A DNA stretch of 64,000 nucleotides, from assembly GCF_002796605.1 (NCBI RefSeq), contig NZ_CP024923.1, positions 4,037,501-4,101,500 on the forward strand. The letters run 5' to 3'. Below, in pieces: positions 43,048 through 52,749 of the stretch (position 1 is its first letter; each line of letters starts with the position of its first letter). This DNA is from Sphingomonas psychrotolerans (GTDB lineage: Bacteria; Pseudomonadota; Alphaproteobacteria; Sphingomonadales; Sphingomonadaceae). The notes under the pieces were generated by a model. That model did no database searches and had not been told where the DNA came from. It saw nothing but the letters and a program-made list of their open reading frames with translations. The position numbers and the translations under genes are program-made.

Positions 43048-44055
43048 TTGACCATTACGCATGACGTCGTCGCGATCGGCAACGCTATCGTCGACATCCT
43101 CGCCCAGGCCGAAGACAGCTTCATCGAGGAGATCGGCGTCGCCAAGGGGTCGATGCAGCTGATGTTCTCGCCCGAAGAGGCCGACACGCTTTATGCGAAG
43201 ATGGGGCCCGGCCGCGAAGTTTCGGGCGGCTCGGCGGCGAACACCGTCGCGGGGATCGCGGCACTCGGCGGCAAGTGCGCGTTCATTGGCCAGGTCGCCG
43301 ACGACCAGCTCGGCACCGTATTCGCACACGACATCCGCGCCGCCGGCGTCGACTTCGACACCGCGGTGCGTGCCGGCCAGCCGACCACCGCGCGCTGCCT
43401 GATCTTCGTCACGCCCGACGGCCAGCGCACGATGAACACCTTCCTCGGGGCGTCGCAATTCCTGCCCGCCGCCGCGCTCGACGAACAACTGATCGCCGGC
43501 GGCGCGATCCTCTATCTCGAAGGCTATCTGTGGGATCCCGAAGAGCCGCGCGCAGCGATGCGCAAGGCGATCGACATCGCCCGCGCCAACGGGCGCAAGG
43601 TGGCTTTCACCCTGTCCGACGTGTTCTGCATCTCGCGCCACGGCGATGACTTCCGCAAGTTGATCGAGGATGGCCTGATCGACATCCTGTTCGCCAACGA
43701 GAGCGAGCTGCTCGCATTGTGCGAACTTGAGGATTTCGAGTCGGCGGTCCAGCACATTCACGGAAAGGTGCCGCTGCTCGTCGTCACGCGCAGCGAGCAG
43801 GGCGCAATGGCGCTGCAGGGTTCGGAGCGCGTCGAAGTCCCTGCCGAGCCGATCGCCAGGCTGGTCGACACCACCGGCGCCGGCGACATGTTCGCCGCCG
43901 GCTTCCTGTTCGGCCAGGCACAGGGCCGGGGGCTCGAGGAGTCGCTGCGACTCGGCGCGATCTGCGCCGCCGAGATCATCCAGCATTACGGCGCGCGCGC
44001 CGAAGCCGATCTTAAGAAGCTGGCGCACGAATCGGCGAATCGCGCCGCCGGCTGA
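43048..44055 (+). CDS. PfkB-family adenosine/sugar kinase (TTG start)
   Basis: 335 residues. PfkB signatures: 'VSGGSAANTVAGIAALGGKCAFIGQV' near the N-terminus and 'RLVDTTGAGDMFAAGFLFGQA' near the C-terminus with the catalytic Asp. The overall pattern fits the alphaproteobacterial adenosine kinase group; other nucleoside or sugar substrates are possible. No in-frame ATG lies near the N-terminus; TTG at 43048 has GGAG nine bases upstream. Confidence 0.9.
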   Translation: MTITHDVVAIGNAIVDILAQAEDSFIEEIGVAKGSMQLMFSPEEADTLYAKMGPGREVSGGSAANTVAGIAALGGKCAFIGQVADDQLGTVFAHDIRAAGVDFDTAVRAGQPTTARCLIFVTPDGQRTMNTFLGASQFLPAAALDEQLIAGGAILYLEGYLWDPEEPRAAMRKAIDIARANGRKVAFTLSDVFCISRHGDDFRKLIEDGLIDILFANESELLALCELEDFESAVQHIHGKVPLLVVTRSEQGAMALQGSERVEVPAEPIARLVDTTGAGDMFAAGFLFGQAQGRGLEESLRLGAICAAEIIQHYGARAEADLKKLAHESANRAAG

Positions 44056-44072
44056 CGGACGAATGGGCAATT

Positions 44073-44094
44073 CCCCTCCCGCAAGCGGGAGGGG
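44073..44094. repeat. CCCCTCCCGC/GCGGGAGGGG palindrome
   Basis: Ten-base arms separated by AA, matching the element at 10879-10900. It lies just downstream of the PfkB kinase and may terminate it. Confidence 0.6.
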
Positions 44095-44222
44095 AGCGCA
44101 CTCGGCTCGCCTGGGCCAAGGTCAAAGAGGCAGCCCTGATGGTTGCGCGGAACTCTCAGACAAATCGCGCACCTTAAGTTCTGCGTAACCTGGCGCATGG
44201 TAGCCCGGCTGCGGGGAAGATT

Positions 44223-45457
44223 TTGCCGAGGCCCGACTTGCTGCGACGGATACCGCCCAGCCAGGTGAAGATGGGGATGTACATCCACGGGTTCGACGGC
44301 TCGTGGTTCAGCCATCCCTTCTGGCGCACACGCTTCCTGCTCGAGCGGCCGGAAGATCTCGCCGCCGTGCTCGCCAGCGAGGTGTCGGCGGTGGTGATCG
44401 ATGTCGAGCGCGGCCTTGCGCCATCCGTGCCCGCGCCAGGCTCCGCCCCCGCGCATCACTTCGTCCCGCACCTCCGGCGACCGTGCCGGTCGTACCCCGC
44501 GACACCGCCAAAGCCGATCGCGAGTGTGCGAAGAAGACGATTGCGCAGGCGAAGCGGGTCGTGAAGGGCATCTACGACGGCGCCCGGTCGGGTCGGCCGA
44601 TCGATGCCGAGGCTGCGACTTCGGTGGCCGAGGACATATCGAACGCCGTCGATCGCAACCCCGCGATGTTCATCGACATGGCGCGGCTCAAGTCGAAGGA
44701 CGAATATACCTATCTCCATTCGGTTTCGGTCTGCGCGCTGATGGTCAATCTCGCGCGACAGCTTGCCCTCGGAGAGCCGACCGTGCGGTCGATGGGTCTC
44801 GCCGGCCTGCTCCACGATGTCGGCAAGATGAGTGTCCCCGACACGATCCTCAACAAGCCCGGCCGCCTCAACGAAGCCGAGTTCGCGCTGATCCGCGCGC
44901 ACCCGCAACAGGGCCACGCCATGCTCGAAAAGGGCGAGGGCATCACCCAGGAAGTGCTCGACGTCAGCCTGCTCCATCACGAAAAGATCGACGGCTCGGG
45001 CTATCCCTTTGGCCTCAAGGGGAACGCGATCAGTCTCGCCGCGCGGATGGGCGCGATCTGCGACGTCTATGACGCGCTCACTTCGGACCGGGCCTACAAG
45101 CAAGGCTGGACGCCGCTGCGCACCGCGACCGAGATGTACGGCTGGGAAGGGCATTTCGATCGCGAGCTGCTGTTCAAATTCTTCCGCAGCATCGGGGTCG
45201 TTCCTCCGGGCCTGCTGGTCCGGATGCGTTCGAATCGCCTCGGTATCGTGCTGCCCGACGGCGCGAAAGAGACGCGGAGCAAGGTCCGCATCTTCCACTG
45301 CGCGCTCGGCCGCGCCCCGCTCACGCTGGAGGACGTCTTTTTGTCCGGCTCGGGCGGCAGCGACCATATCGTCGGTGAGGAAGACCCGGTCCGCTGGGGT
45401 TTCGACTGGCAGGCGCTTTCCAAAAAACTGATCGCGGGCGGGGCCCTGCGCGCCTGA
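44223..45457 (+). pseudogene. HD-GYP phosphodiesterase with DUF3391, split by a one-base frameshift
   Basis: The first ~80 codons (TTG at 44223 or 44238) encode the DUF3391 N-terminus 'LLRRIPPSQVKMGMYIHGFDGSWFSHPFWRTRFLLE'. The rest, in another frame, encodes linker plus HD-GYP: 'YTYLHSVSVCALMVNLA', 'LLHDVGKMSVPDTILNKPGRL' and 'HHEKIDGSGYPFG', all metal and GYP residues intact. Reading changes near 44468; adding one base there (CCG-GCA) restores 'VPAPPATVPVVPRD', so a single-base deletion, real or a sequencing error, is the simplest explanation. The intact product would degrade cyclic di-GMP. The second part alone could be translated only from an internal start. Confidence 0.75.
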
Positions 45458-45519
45458 GGCGCCTTTGCCCAAGCCGTGCCTCGGTGGCGCCGGGCCCCGC
45501 CACTCGCTAAGGCGCCCTG

Positions 45520-47139
45520 ATGTTGCGCATCACCGAACTGACGCTGCCGCTCCACCATCCGGAGGAGGCGCTGCCCGCCGCGATTTGCCGGCGGCTGCGC
45601 ATCACGCCGCGCGAGCTCGTCCGCCATGTCATCGCGCGCCGCGCCAGTGATGCGCGCGACAAGACCGACATCCAGCTTGTCTATTCGGTCGACGTGAACG
45701 TCAGGGACGAGGCGGCGGTGCTCGCCCGCTTCCGCAAGGATCGGGGCGTCCAGCGCACGCCCGACACCCGCTATCAGTTCGTGGCGAAGGCGCCCGAGAG
45801 CGGCGTCTCGCTGCGCCCGGTGGTGATCGGCGCGGGGCCGTGCGGATTGTTCGCCGGGCTGATCCTCGCCCAGATGGGGTTCCGCCCGATCATCCTCGAT
45901 CGCGGCAAGGTCGTGCGCGAACGGACCAAGGATACCTGGGGGCTGTGGCGGCGCAGCGTGCTCAATCCCGAAAGCAACGTCCAGTTCGGCGAGGGCGGCG
46001 CGGGCACCTTTTCCGACGGCAAGCTCTACAGCCGGATCAAGGATTCGCGCCATCTCGACCGCAAGGTGCTCACGGAGTTCGTCAAGGCCGGCGCCCCGCC
46101 CGAGATCCTCACCGAGGCGCATCCGCATATCGGCACCTTCCGCCTCGTGACGATGGTCGAGAGCATGCGCGAGACGATCGAGCAATTGGGCGGCGAATAT
46201 CGCTTCTCCACCCGCGTCGACGGGCTCGACATCGCGACCGACGCCGAGGGCAAGCGCCGGGTCCGCGGCCTCCACCTCCACACCGGCGACACGCTCGAGG
46301 CCGATCATGTCGTGCTGGCGATCGGGCACAGCGCGCGCGACACCTTCGCGATGCTTCACGCAGCGGGGGTATATGTCGAGGCCAAGCCTTTCGCGATCGG
46401 GGTGCGGATCGAGCACCCGCAATCGTGGATCGACAAGGCCCGCTTCGGCGCCGATGCCGGCAATTCGATCCTCGGCGCCGCCGAATATCATATCTCGCAT
46501 CACTGCAAGAACGGCCGCACGGTCTACAGCTTCTGCATGTGCCCGGGCGGCACGGTGGTCGCGGCGACGTCGGAGGAAGGCCGCGTCGCGACCAACGGCA
46601 TGAGCCAATATTCGCGCAACGAGCGTAACGCCAATTCGGGCCTGGTGGTCGCGATCGATCCGGCGCGTGATTATCCCGGCGATCCGCTCGCCGGCATTGC
46701 GCTGCAACGCCATTGGGAATCCGCCGCTTATGTCGCCGGCGGGTCGAGCTACAAGGCGCCCGCCCAGCGGCTCGGCGATTTCCTCGCCGGACGGCCGTCG
46801 GAAAGCCTGGGCAGCGTCGTCCCGTCCTACCGCCCGGGCGTGCACCCGACCGACCTCGCGCAGTGCCTGCCCGATTTCGCAGTGGCGGCGATGCGCGAGG
46901 CACTGCCGGTCTTTGGCCGTCAGATCCCGGGCTATGATCATCCCGACGTGGTGATGACCGGCGTCGAGACGCGCACCTCGTCGCCGGTGCGCTTCACCCG
47001 CGGCGACGACTTTCAGAGCCTGAACACCGCGGGGCTGTTCCCCGCCGGTGAGGGGGCGGGCTATGCTGGCGGCATCCTCTCCGCCTCGGTGGACGGGATC
47101 AAGGTCGCCGAAGCCGTGGCGCGGAGCATCGTCGGCTGA
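45520..47139 (+). CDS. FAD-dependent oxidoreductase (COG2509-type)
   Basis: 539 residues. A ~90-residue N-terminal domain precedes the dinucleotide-binding 'VVIGAGPCGLFAGLILAQMGF'. Later blocks 'NVQFGEGGAGTFSDGKLYSRI', 'HIGTFRLVTMVESMRETIEQLGGEYRF', 'YSFCMCPGGTVVAATSEEGRVATNGMS' and 'GLFPAGEGAGYAGGILSASVDGIKVAEAVA' are hallmarks of the uncharacterised COG2509 dehydrogenases. Length is normal. The substrate is unknown. Confidence 0.92.
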   Translation: MLRITELTLPLHHPEEALPAAICRRLRITPRELVRHVIARRASDARDKTDIQLVYSVDVNVRDEAAVLARFRKDRGVQRTPDTRYQFVAKAPESGVSLRPVVIGAGPCGLFAGLILAQMGFRPIILDRGKVVRERTKDTWGLWRRSVLNPESNVQFGEGGAGTFSDGKLYSRIKDSRHLDRKVLTEFVKAGAPPEILTEAHPHIGTFRLVTMVESMRETIEQLGGEYRFSTRVDGLDIATDAEGKRRVRGLHLHTGDTLEADHVVLAIGHSARDTFAMLHAAGVYVEAKPFAIGVRIEHPQSWIDKARFGADAGNSILGAAEYHISHHCKNGRTVYSFCMCPGGTVVAATSEEGRVATNGMSQYSRNERNANSGLVVAIDPARDYPGDPLAGIALQRHWESAAYVAGGSSYKAPAQRLGDFLAGRPSESLGSVVPSYRPGVHPTDLAQCLPDFAVAAMREALPVFGRQIPGYDHPDVVMTGVETRTSSPVRFTRGDDFQSLNTAGLFPAGEGAGYAGGILSASVDGIKVAEAVARSIVG

Positions 47140-47155
47140 GGGTGGAGAGCGCTCG

Positions 47156-47680
47156 TCACTCTACCTCGCCGAGATTGAGATCAACGATCCTTCCTATGAG
47201 ATCGTCGTCGAGGTTCATGATCGCCTCAGCGACTCTATGGTGACCCTTGGCTACGGCCTGCGCCGATAGCGCGGACAGGAGCATGGGTTCGTCCCAATCT
47301 TCGTGCCGATGCACTGCGACGCACTCGTTCAGGCGAGATAGGGCTTGCGTATAGGCCGTATCGGTGTGCGCCGGGACTTGCGGCCCACGCCCATTGTTTC
47401 GAGCGATTTCGATTGCCGCGGGTAGCTGAAAGAAGCTGAAATCGACGGGTTCCATCGCGGAGAAGGCAATTTTTACGATATGCGGCACGGCCGCGTAAGA
47501 GGCGTCGAATACATCGCCTTGATGGCATAGGCTTGACCAGAGGGTGAACCACGGTTCCTTTTCATGGTCGCCCGCCGGCCCCGGCGCATGCGCGAGCTGA
47601 CGAATTAGTTCTGGAGTGTCGGCAGCACTTCCGTACGCATGCGTTAAGGTCGACCAACGTGGATCATCAAGTTCGAGCAT
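47156..47680 (-). CDS. Hypothetical protein, possibly immunity-like
   Basis: 174 residues, soluble and acidic. The block 'PWFTLWSSLCHQGDVFDASYAAVPHIVKIA' recalls orphan proteins found near polymorphic toxins, but no toxin gene is adjacent and the link is only an impression. Base composition is lower in GC than the flanking genes, which hints at acquisition. It is convergent with the FAD oxidoreductase. Confidence 0.6.
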   Translation of the reverse strand: MLELDDPRWSTLTHAYGSAADTPELIRQLAHAPGPAGDHEKEPWFTLWSSLCHQGDVFDASYAAVPHIVKIAFSAMEPVDFSFFQLPAAIEIARNNGRGPQVPAHTDTAYTQALSRLNECVAVHRHEDWDEPMLLSALSAQAVAKGHHRVAEAIMNLDDDLIGRIVDLNLGEVE

Positions 47681-47818
47681 TGGCCAAGCTAACCGCCGGT
47701 GCGAGCGTCCGCTAGGGGGCGGTAACGGTTTCGCGCCAATCAGCGGGCAGGTTCGGGCGGAGGACAGGATTCCGCCCGGTCGGTTGCGCTCGCCCGTGCG
47801 CTGGATAAAGGCATCCGG

Positions 47819-48199
47819 ATGCCGTCACGCCTGAAAATCTTCTTCGATGGCGGCTGCCGTCCCAATCCGGGGGCGATCGAGATCGCAGTCGTCGCGGGGG
47901 GGCGGACGACCATCCTGCGCGATCTTGGCAACGGAACGAGCAGCGATGCCGAGTGGCTCGCCTTGATTCAGGCGCTGACGATCGCCCGATCGCTCGATGC
48001 CGCGGACTTCGTCCTGATCGGCGATACCGCCGATGTGGTTGCGAAGGCCAATGGCACGGTGAAATGTCGCGGCGTCGATATTCGCCATCTCGAGCGGTTT
48101 CGCGCGTTGGCGTCCGCCGCAGGCCGACCGCGGGTGCGCCATATCAAGCGGTCGCAAAATCTCGCCGGGATCGCGCTCGCAAGGCTGCGCCGCCGATGA
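47819..48199 (+). CDS. RNase H-like / reverse-transcriptase-like family protein
   Basis: 126 residues. RNase HI core: 'KIFFDGGCRPNPG' (first Asp), 'SSDAEWLALIQAL' (Glu) and 'VLIGDTADVVAKANG' (second Asp). In the C-terminal helix, where RNase HI has N-x-AD, this protein reads 'QNLAGIALARL', so the fourth acidic residue appears to be Gly. It is shorter than full RNase HI. It overlaps the pseudouridine synthase gene by 4 bp. Confidence 0.78.
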   Translation: MPSRLKIFFDGGCRPNPGAIEIAVVAGGRTTILRDLGNGTSSDAEWLALIQALTIARSLDAADFVLIGDTADVVAKANGTVKCRGVDIRHLERFRALASAAGRPRVRHIKRSQNLAGIALARLRRR

Positions 48200-48735
48200 C
48201 GTTGGTCCTGTTCAACAAGCCCTATGGCGTGCTGTGTCAATTCACTGACGAGAGCGCGGGGCCGAAGCGGCCTACCTTGGCGGACTTCATCAAGATGCCG
48301 GAGGTTTATCCGGCGGGAAGGCTCGATCTCGACAGCGAGGGCCTGCTGCTGCTCACCGACGATGGCCGGGTGCAGGCGCGGATCGCCGATCCGAAGTTCA
48401 AGCTGCCCAAATCCTATCTCGTGCAGGTCGAGGGCGAGGTGACCGAGACCGGCCTCGCGGCGCTGCGGCACGGCGTCCGGCTGAAGGACGGCATGACTCG
48501 CCCGGCCGAGGCCGAGCGCATCGCCGCTCCCGCGCTCTGGCCGCGCGATCCGCCGGTGCGCTTCCGCAAGACGGTGCCCGATTGCTGGCTCAGGCTGACG
48601 ATACGCGAAGGGCGAAACCGGCAGGTGCGCCGGATGACCGCCGCGATCGGCCACCCGACCTTGCGACTGGTGCGATGGAGCATCGGCGACTGGACGCTCG
48701 ACGGGATCAAGCCGGGAGAATGCCGGCTCGCTTGA
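48196..48735 (+). CDS. RsuA/RluE-family pseudouridine synthase
   Basis: 179 residues, no S4 domain, as in RluE. Motifs: 'LVLFNKPYGVLCQFT', catalytic Asp in 'PAGRLDLDSEGLLLLTDDG', 'IREGRNRQVRRMTAAIGHPTLRLVR' and 'LDGIKPGECR'. RluE modifies 23S rRNA U2457 in E. coli. The start at 48196 overlaps the RNase H-like stop (ATGA). Confidence 0.92.
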   Translation: MTLVLFNKPYGVLCQFTDESAGPKRPTLADFIKMPEVYPAGRLDLDSEGLLLLTDDGRVQARIADPKFKLPKSYLVQVEGEVTETGLAALRHGVRLKDGMTRPAEAERIAAPALWPRDPPVRFRKTVPDCWLRLTIREGRNRQVRRMTAAIGHPTLRLVRWSIGDWTLDGIKPGECRLA

Positions 48736-48739
48736 GCTG

Positions 48740-50011
48740 CTAGCCGGCCGCGCCCTCGCGCGCCACCTCCCGCCAGCCGATGTCGCGGCGGCAAAAGCCG
48801 GTGGCGAAGTCGATCGCGTCCACCGCGCGATAGGCCGCCGCCTGCGCTGCGCGCACCGAATTCCCCTGCGCCGTCACCGTCAGCACGCGCCCGCCGCTCG
48901 CCACCAGCGTATCGCCCTGCTTGCGGGTGCCGGCATGGAACACCTTCGCACCGGTCGCCTCGGCCGCGCCGATTCCGCGGATGGCGCCGCCGGCCTCGGG
49001 CGTGCCGGGATAGCCGTTCGCCGCCATCACCACGGTCAGCGCCGTGTCCGCCGAGAAAGCGGGGTCCGCCCGGCCGGCAAGCTCGCTTTTCGCCGTCGCG
49101 ACCATCAGCTCCAGCAAATCGTCTTCGAAGCGCAGCATAAGCACCTGGCATTCGGGATCGCCGAAGCGGGCATTATACTCGATCAGCTTCGGCCCCTCTG
49201 CCGTCAGCATCAGCCCCGCGTAGAGCACCCCCGAATAGGGTGTCCCCATCCGCGCCAGTGCCTCGACCGTCGGACGGACGATCGTGTCGATCGCACGCCG
49301 CTCGAGCTCCGGGGTGAGCACCGGGGCGGGGCTGTAGGCGCCCATGCCGCCGGTGTTGGGCCCGATGTCGCTCTCGCCGAGGCGTTTATGGTCCTGCGCG
49401 GATCCGAATGGCAGCAAAGTGGTGCCGTCGGTCAGCACGAACAGGCTGGCTTCCTCGCCTTCGAGGAACTCCTCGATCACTGCGCTGCCGCCGGGCACTG
49501 CGAAGATCCCCCGGATCGCCTCTTCGGCCTCCTCGCGAGTCATCGCCACCGTCACGCCCTTGCCCGCGGCGAGCCCATCGGCCTTGACCACCACCGGCAA
49601 CGTGAAATCGCCGAGCGCCGCCAGCCCGCCATCGCGGCTCTCGACCCGGACATAGCCCGCGGTCGGGATGTTCTCGCGCGCGCACAGATCCTTGGTGAAG
49701 CCCTTCGACCCTTCGAGCTGCGCCGCGGCCTTGTTGGGGCCGAACACGGGGATCCCCATGGTACGCAGATTGTCGCCGAGCCCCTCGACCAGAGGCGCCT
49801 CTGGCCCGATCACCACGAAGCCTATCGAGTGGCGCAGGCAGAAATCGATCACCGCGCGGTGATCCGAAAGCGCGAGTTCGGCCAGCTCGGCATGCTCGGC
49901 TATTCCCGGATTGCCCGGCGCGGCGTAGAGCTTCGTGAGGAGCGGCGATTGCGCCAGTTTCCATGCGAGCGCATGCTCGCGGCCTCCCGAACCCAGCAAC
50001 AGGACGTTCAT
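48740..50011 (-). CDS. purD: Phosphoribosylamine-glycine ligase
   Basis: 423 residues. Second step of purine synthesis (GAR synthetase, ATP-grasp). '[23 protein letters not shown]', '[10 protein letters not shown]', '[12 protein letters not shown]', '[16 protein letters not shown]', '[27 protein letters not shown]' and '[15 protein letters not shown]' are all present. The ATG at 50011 shares bases with the start codon of the divergent xseA gene. AAAAGGGG lies upstream, inside the xseA coding sequence. Confidence 0.97.
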   Translation of the reverse strand: MNVLLLGSGGREHALAWKLAQSPLLTKLYAAPGNPGIAEHAELAELALSDHRAVIDFCLRHSIGFVVIGPEAPLVEGLGDNLRTMGIPVFGPNKAAAQLEGSKGFTKDLCARENIPTAGYVRVESRDGGLAALGDFTLPVVVKADGLAAGKGVTVAMTREEAEEAIRGIFAVPGGSAVIEEFLEGEEASLFVLTDGTTLLPFGSAQDHKRLGESDIGPNTGGMGAYSPAPVLTPELERRAIDTIVRPTVEALARMGTPYSGVLYAGLMLTAEGPKLIEYNARFGDPECQVLMLRFEDDLLELMVATAKSELAGRADPAFSADTALTVVMAANGYPGTPEAGGAIRGIGAAEATGAKVFHAGTRKQGDTLVASGGRVLTVTAQGNSVRAAQAAAYRAVDAIDFATGFCRRDIGWREVAREGAAG

Positions 50012-51389
50012 GCCCGACCCCTTTTCCGATACGTCATCCGGCCGGCTGGTAGCCGAGCAAATGCCGGGGGACAACGCGCCTGCCATGAGCGTCAGCGAGC
50101 TCTCCTCGGCGCTCAAGCGGATGGTCGAGGGCGAGTTCGGCCATGTCCGGCTGCGCGGCGAGATTTCGGGGTGGAAGCGCGCCGCCTCGGGCCATGCCTA
50201 TCTGTGCCTCAAGGACGCCGATGCCGTGATCGACGGCGTGATCTGGCGCGGCGCGGCCGCGGCTCTGCCCTTCGCGGCGCAGGACGGGATCGAAGTGATC
50301 GCGACGGGCAAGCTCACCATTTATCCGGGCCGCTCCAAATATCAGATCGTCATCGAGCGGATGGAGCTTGCCGGCGAAGGCGCGCTGATGGCGCTGTTCG
50401 AGAAATTGAAGGCGAAGCTGGCCGGCGAGGGACTGTTCGACGCCGCGCGCAAGAAGCCGTTGCCGCATATGCCGCGGACGATCGGGGTGGTGACTTCGCC
50501 CACCGGCGCCGTGATCCGCGACATCCTCCACCGGCTCGGCGATCGTTTCCCGAGCCACGTCCTCGTCTGGCCGGTCAAGGTGCAGGGGGAGGGGGCGGCC
50601 GCCGAGGTCGCGGCGGCAGTGCAGGGCTTCAACGCGCTGCCCGAGGACGGCCCGATCCGCCGTCCCGACCTGCTGATCGTCGCGCGCGGCGGCGGCTCGA
50701 TCGAGGATTTGTGGGCGTTCAACGAAGAGATAGCGGTCAGAGCGGTCGCCAACAGCGACATTCCGGTGATCTCCGCGGTGGGGCACGAGACCGATACCAG
50801 CCTGTGCGATTTCGCCGCCGATCTGCGCGCGCCGACGCCGACCGCCGCCGCCGAGATCGCGGTGCCGGTGCTCGCCGACGTGCGCCACACCGTCGCGACG
50901 CTCGCCCACCGCACCGAACGCTGCGTCCGCCGCTATCACGAGCGCGCCGGCGAGCGGCTCGCGGCTTTGGTCCGCGTGCTCCCGCGCCGTGACGCGCTGC
51001 TCGGCCCCCAGCGCCAGAAGATGGACGATCTGGCCGGCCGGCTCGATCGCGCGCTCGAGCGCCGCGTCACGCTTGCGCGGGCCCGGCTCGATCGCGATGC
51101 CGGGGCGCTGCGGCCGGCGGTGCTCGATCAACTCATCGCCACTGCGAAGCATCGCTTCGAAGGGGCCTCGCGCCTGCTCGACAGCGTCAATCCGGACAAT
51201 CTGCTCGAGCGCGGCTATGTCCGCGTCGGCGCCAAGGCGAGCGGAAAGGTCGTCACCACCGTCGCCGAGGCGCAGGCGGCGGGGGCGATTACGCTCCAGT
51301 TCAGGGACGGCCCGGTAGACGCCCGGGTTGAGCGAGCCGCCGGCAAATCCTACACTGCCGTCAAACCCGAGCAGCCGAGCCTGCTATGA
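50010..51389 (+). CDS. xseA: Exodeoxyribonuclease VII large subunit
   Basis: 459 residues. N-terminal OB-fold ('[29 protein letters not shown]'), then the catalytic region '[24 protein letters not shown]', '[20 protein letters not shown]', '[34 protein letters not shown]', and a C-terminal coiled coil with '[10 protein letters not shown]'. It degrades single-stranded DNA with XseB. The ATG at 50010 overlaps the purD start codon on the other strand; 50085 (MSVSELS) is a fallback start. Confidence 0.95.
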   Translation: MPDPFSDTSSGRLVAEQMPGDNAPAMSVSELSSALKRMVEGEFGHVRLRGEISGWKRAASGHAYLCLKDADAVIDGVIWRGAAAALPFAAQDGIEVIATGKLTIYPGRSKYQIVIERMELAGEGALMALFEKLKAKLAGEGLFDAARKKPLPHMPRTIGVVTSPTGAVIRDILHRLGDRFPSHVLVWPVKVQGEGAAAEVAAAVQGFNALPEDGPIRRPDLLIVARGGGSIEDLWAFNEEIAVRAVANSDIPVISAVGHETDTSLCDFAADLRAPTPTAAAEIAVPVLADVRHTVATLAHRTERCVRRYHERAGERLAALVRVLPRRDALLGPQRQKMDDLAGRLDRALERRVTLARARLDRDAGALRPAVLDQLIATAKHRFEGASRLLDSVNPDNLLERGYVRVGAKASGKVVTTVAEAQAAGAITLQFRDGPVDARVERAAGKSYTAVKPEQPSLL

Positions 51390-51417
51390 ACCCGATACGT
51401 GACGAGGAAGCGCCGCC

Positions 51418-51618
51418 ATGCTGATGTCCAACACCGCCCGCGCCGCGAAGCTGCACTATATGGCCAACGGCTTCCGCGTTCTCGCGCCCGGCGATCATGT
51501 CGTCTGCGCAGTCAGCGGCGACCGCATTCCGCTCGACATCCTGCGCTATTGGAGCGTCGAGCGTCAGGAGCCCTATGCCGCCGCCGAACATGCGGCCACG
51601 GCGCTGCACGGCAAATGA
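51418..51618 (+). CDS. DUF2093 domain protein
   Basis: 66 residues: 'KLHYMANGFRVLAPGDHVVCAVSGDRIPLDILRYWSVERQEPYAAAEHA', the full DUF2093 domain, almost confined to alphaproteobacteria and of unknown function. GAGGAAG precedes the ATG. It overlaps the M23 peptidase by 4 bp. Confidence 0.9.
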   Translation: MLMSNTARAAKLHYMANGFRVLAPGDHVVCAVSGDRIPLDILRYWSVERQEPYAAAEHAATALHGK

Positions 51619-52484
51619 AGCGTTGGCGGCTCGCGATCGCCGCGCTGGCGACCGGTCTGCTCTGCACCAATGCGCAGGGCAACGGGAGCCCGCAAAGCGC
51701 GGCGGCCGCGACCCAGCGGGATCGCTTCGGCCTTGTCGGGCAAATGGTGCAAGGCGGTCTCGCGACCGGCACTGCGCCGCGCGGAACGACCTTGCTCAGC
51801 CTGAACGGTGCGCCCGTGGCGATCGCCGCTGATCGCCGCTTCCTGATCGCGTTCGATCGCGATGCCACGCCGACTGCGGTCCTCGCGGCCCGGCTCGCCA
51901 ATGGCAGCGAAGTGCGCCAGACGCTCGCGATTGCGCCGCGCGCATGGGACATCTCGCGCCTGAACACGCTGCCCAAATATCCGGTGCCGCGCACCGAGTT
52001 CGATCGGGTGCGCCCCGCCGAACTGGCCCGGATCAATGCCGCGCGCGCGATGCGAAGCGATTCGCAAGGCTGGCGTCAGAGCTTCCTGTGGCCGGTGACC
52101 GGTCGCATCTCCACTCTGTTCGGCTCGCAGCGCATCTATCGCGGCGAGCCCGGGGCCTATCATTCGGGGATCGACATCGCGCGCCCGACAGGAACCGTCG
52201 TGCTCGCGCCGGCCGACGGTGTTGTGGTGCTCGCCGCCGCCACGCCGTTTACGCTGGAGGGCAATTTGCTGATGATCGATCACGGCATGGGCCTGAACAC
52301 CGCTTTCATGCATCTCTCCCGCATCGACGTGAAGCTCGGCCAACAGGTGCGGCGCGGCCAGCCGGTAGGTGCGGTGGGGCGCACCGGCCGCGCGACCGGG
52401 CCGCATCTGCACTGGAGCCTGAAGTGGCGCGACGCGCGGATCGACCCGCTGCTCGTCGCCGGACCCATGCCGGCGGCGGATTGA
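51615..52484 (+). CDS. M23-family (LytM) metallopeptidase
   Basis: 289 residues. Signal peptide MKRWRLAIAALATGLLCTNAQ, then an N-terminal beta domain, then a LytM domain with zinc ligands in 'YHSGIDIARPTGT' (HxxxD) and 'HLHWSLKW' (HxH). It would cleave peptidoglycan crosslinks or activate amidases in the periplasm. It is coupled to the DUF2093 gene. Confidence 0.92.
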   Translation: MKRWRLAIAALATGLLCTNAQGNGSPQSAAAATQRDRFGLVGQMVQGGLATGTAPRGTTLLSLNGAPVAIAADRRFLIAFDRDATPTAVLAARLANGSEVRQTLAIAPRAWDISRLNTLPKYPVPRTEFDRVRPAELARINAARAMRSDSQGWRQSFLWPVTGRISTLFGSQRIYRGEPGAYHSGIDIARPTGTVVLAPADGVVVLAAATPFTLEGNLLMIDHGMGLNTAFMHLSRIDVKLGQQVRRGQPVGAVGRTGRATGPHLHWSLKWRDARIDPLLVAGPMPAAD

Positions 52485-52530
52485 GCGGCATCGCCGGGTG
52501 CGGTGCAACATAATTTTTGTGCTCCAGGCG

Positions 52531-52547
52531 ATGTTGCCGCGCAACAT
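52531..52547. promoter_or_regulatory. GTTGC-N3-GCAAC palindrome, copy B
   Basis: A perfect 17-bp palindrome, ATGTTGC-CGC-GCAACAT, about 200 bp before the TonB receptor start; a half-site GTGCAACAT lies at about 52503. The same motif is at 35771. Confidence 0.45.
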
Positions 52548-52749
52548 TCGAACCCATTCTGTGGCTTTTCGGTTACACGCTTCAAGAAGGCGGCGGGCCG
52601 AGCCCAATGCCTGCTTTACACTAGCAAAGCGCCGCTTCATCCCACCTCCAAGCTCTGATTATTGCACGTGCACAGCGCGGCATGCGGAGCGGGGAGACAC
52701 GCCGACCGCCGGTCCAGGGACCCGGTCGGAAGTTAAGCGAGGGATCAGC

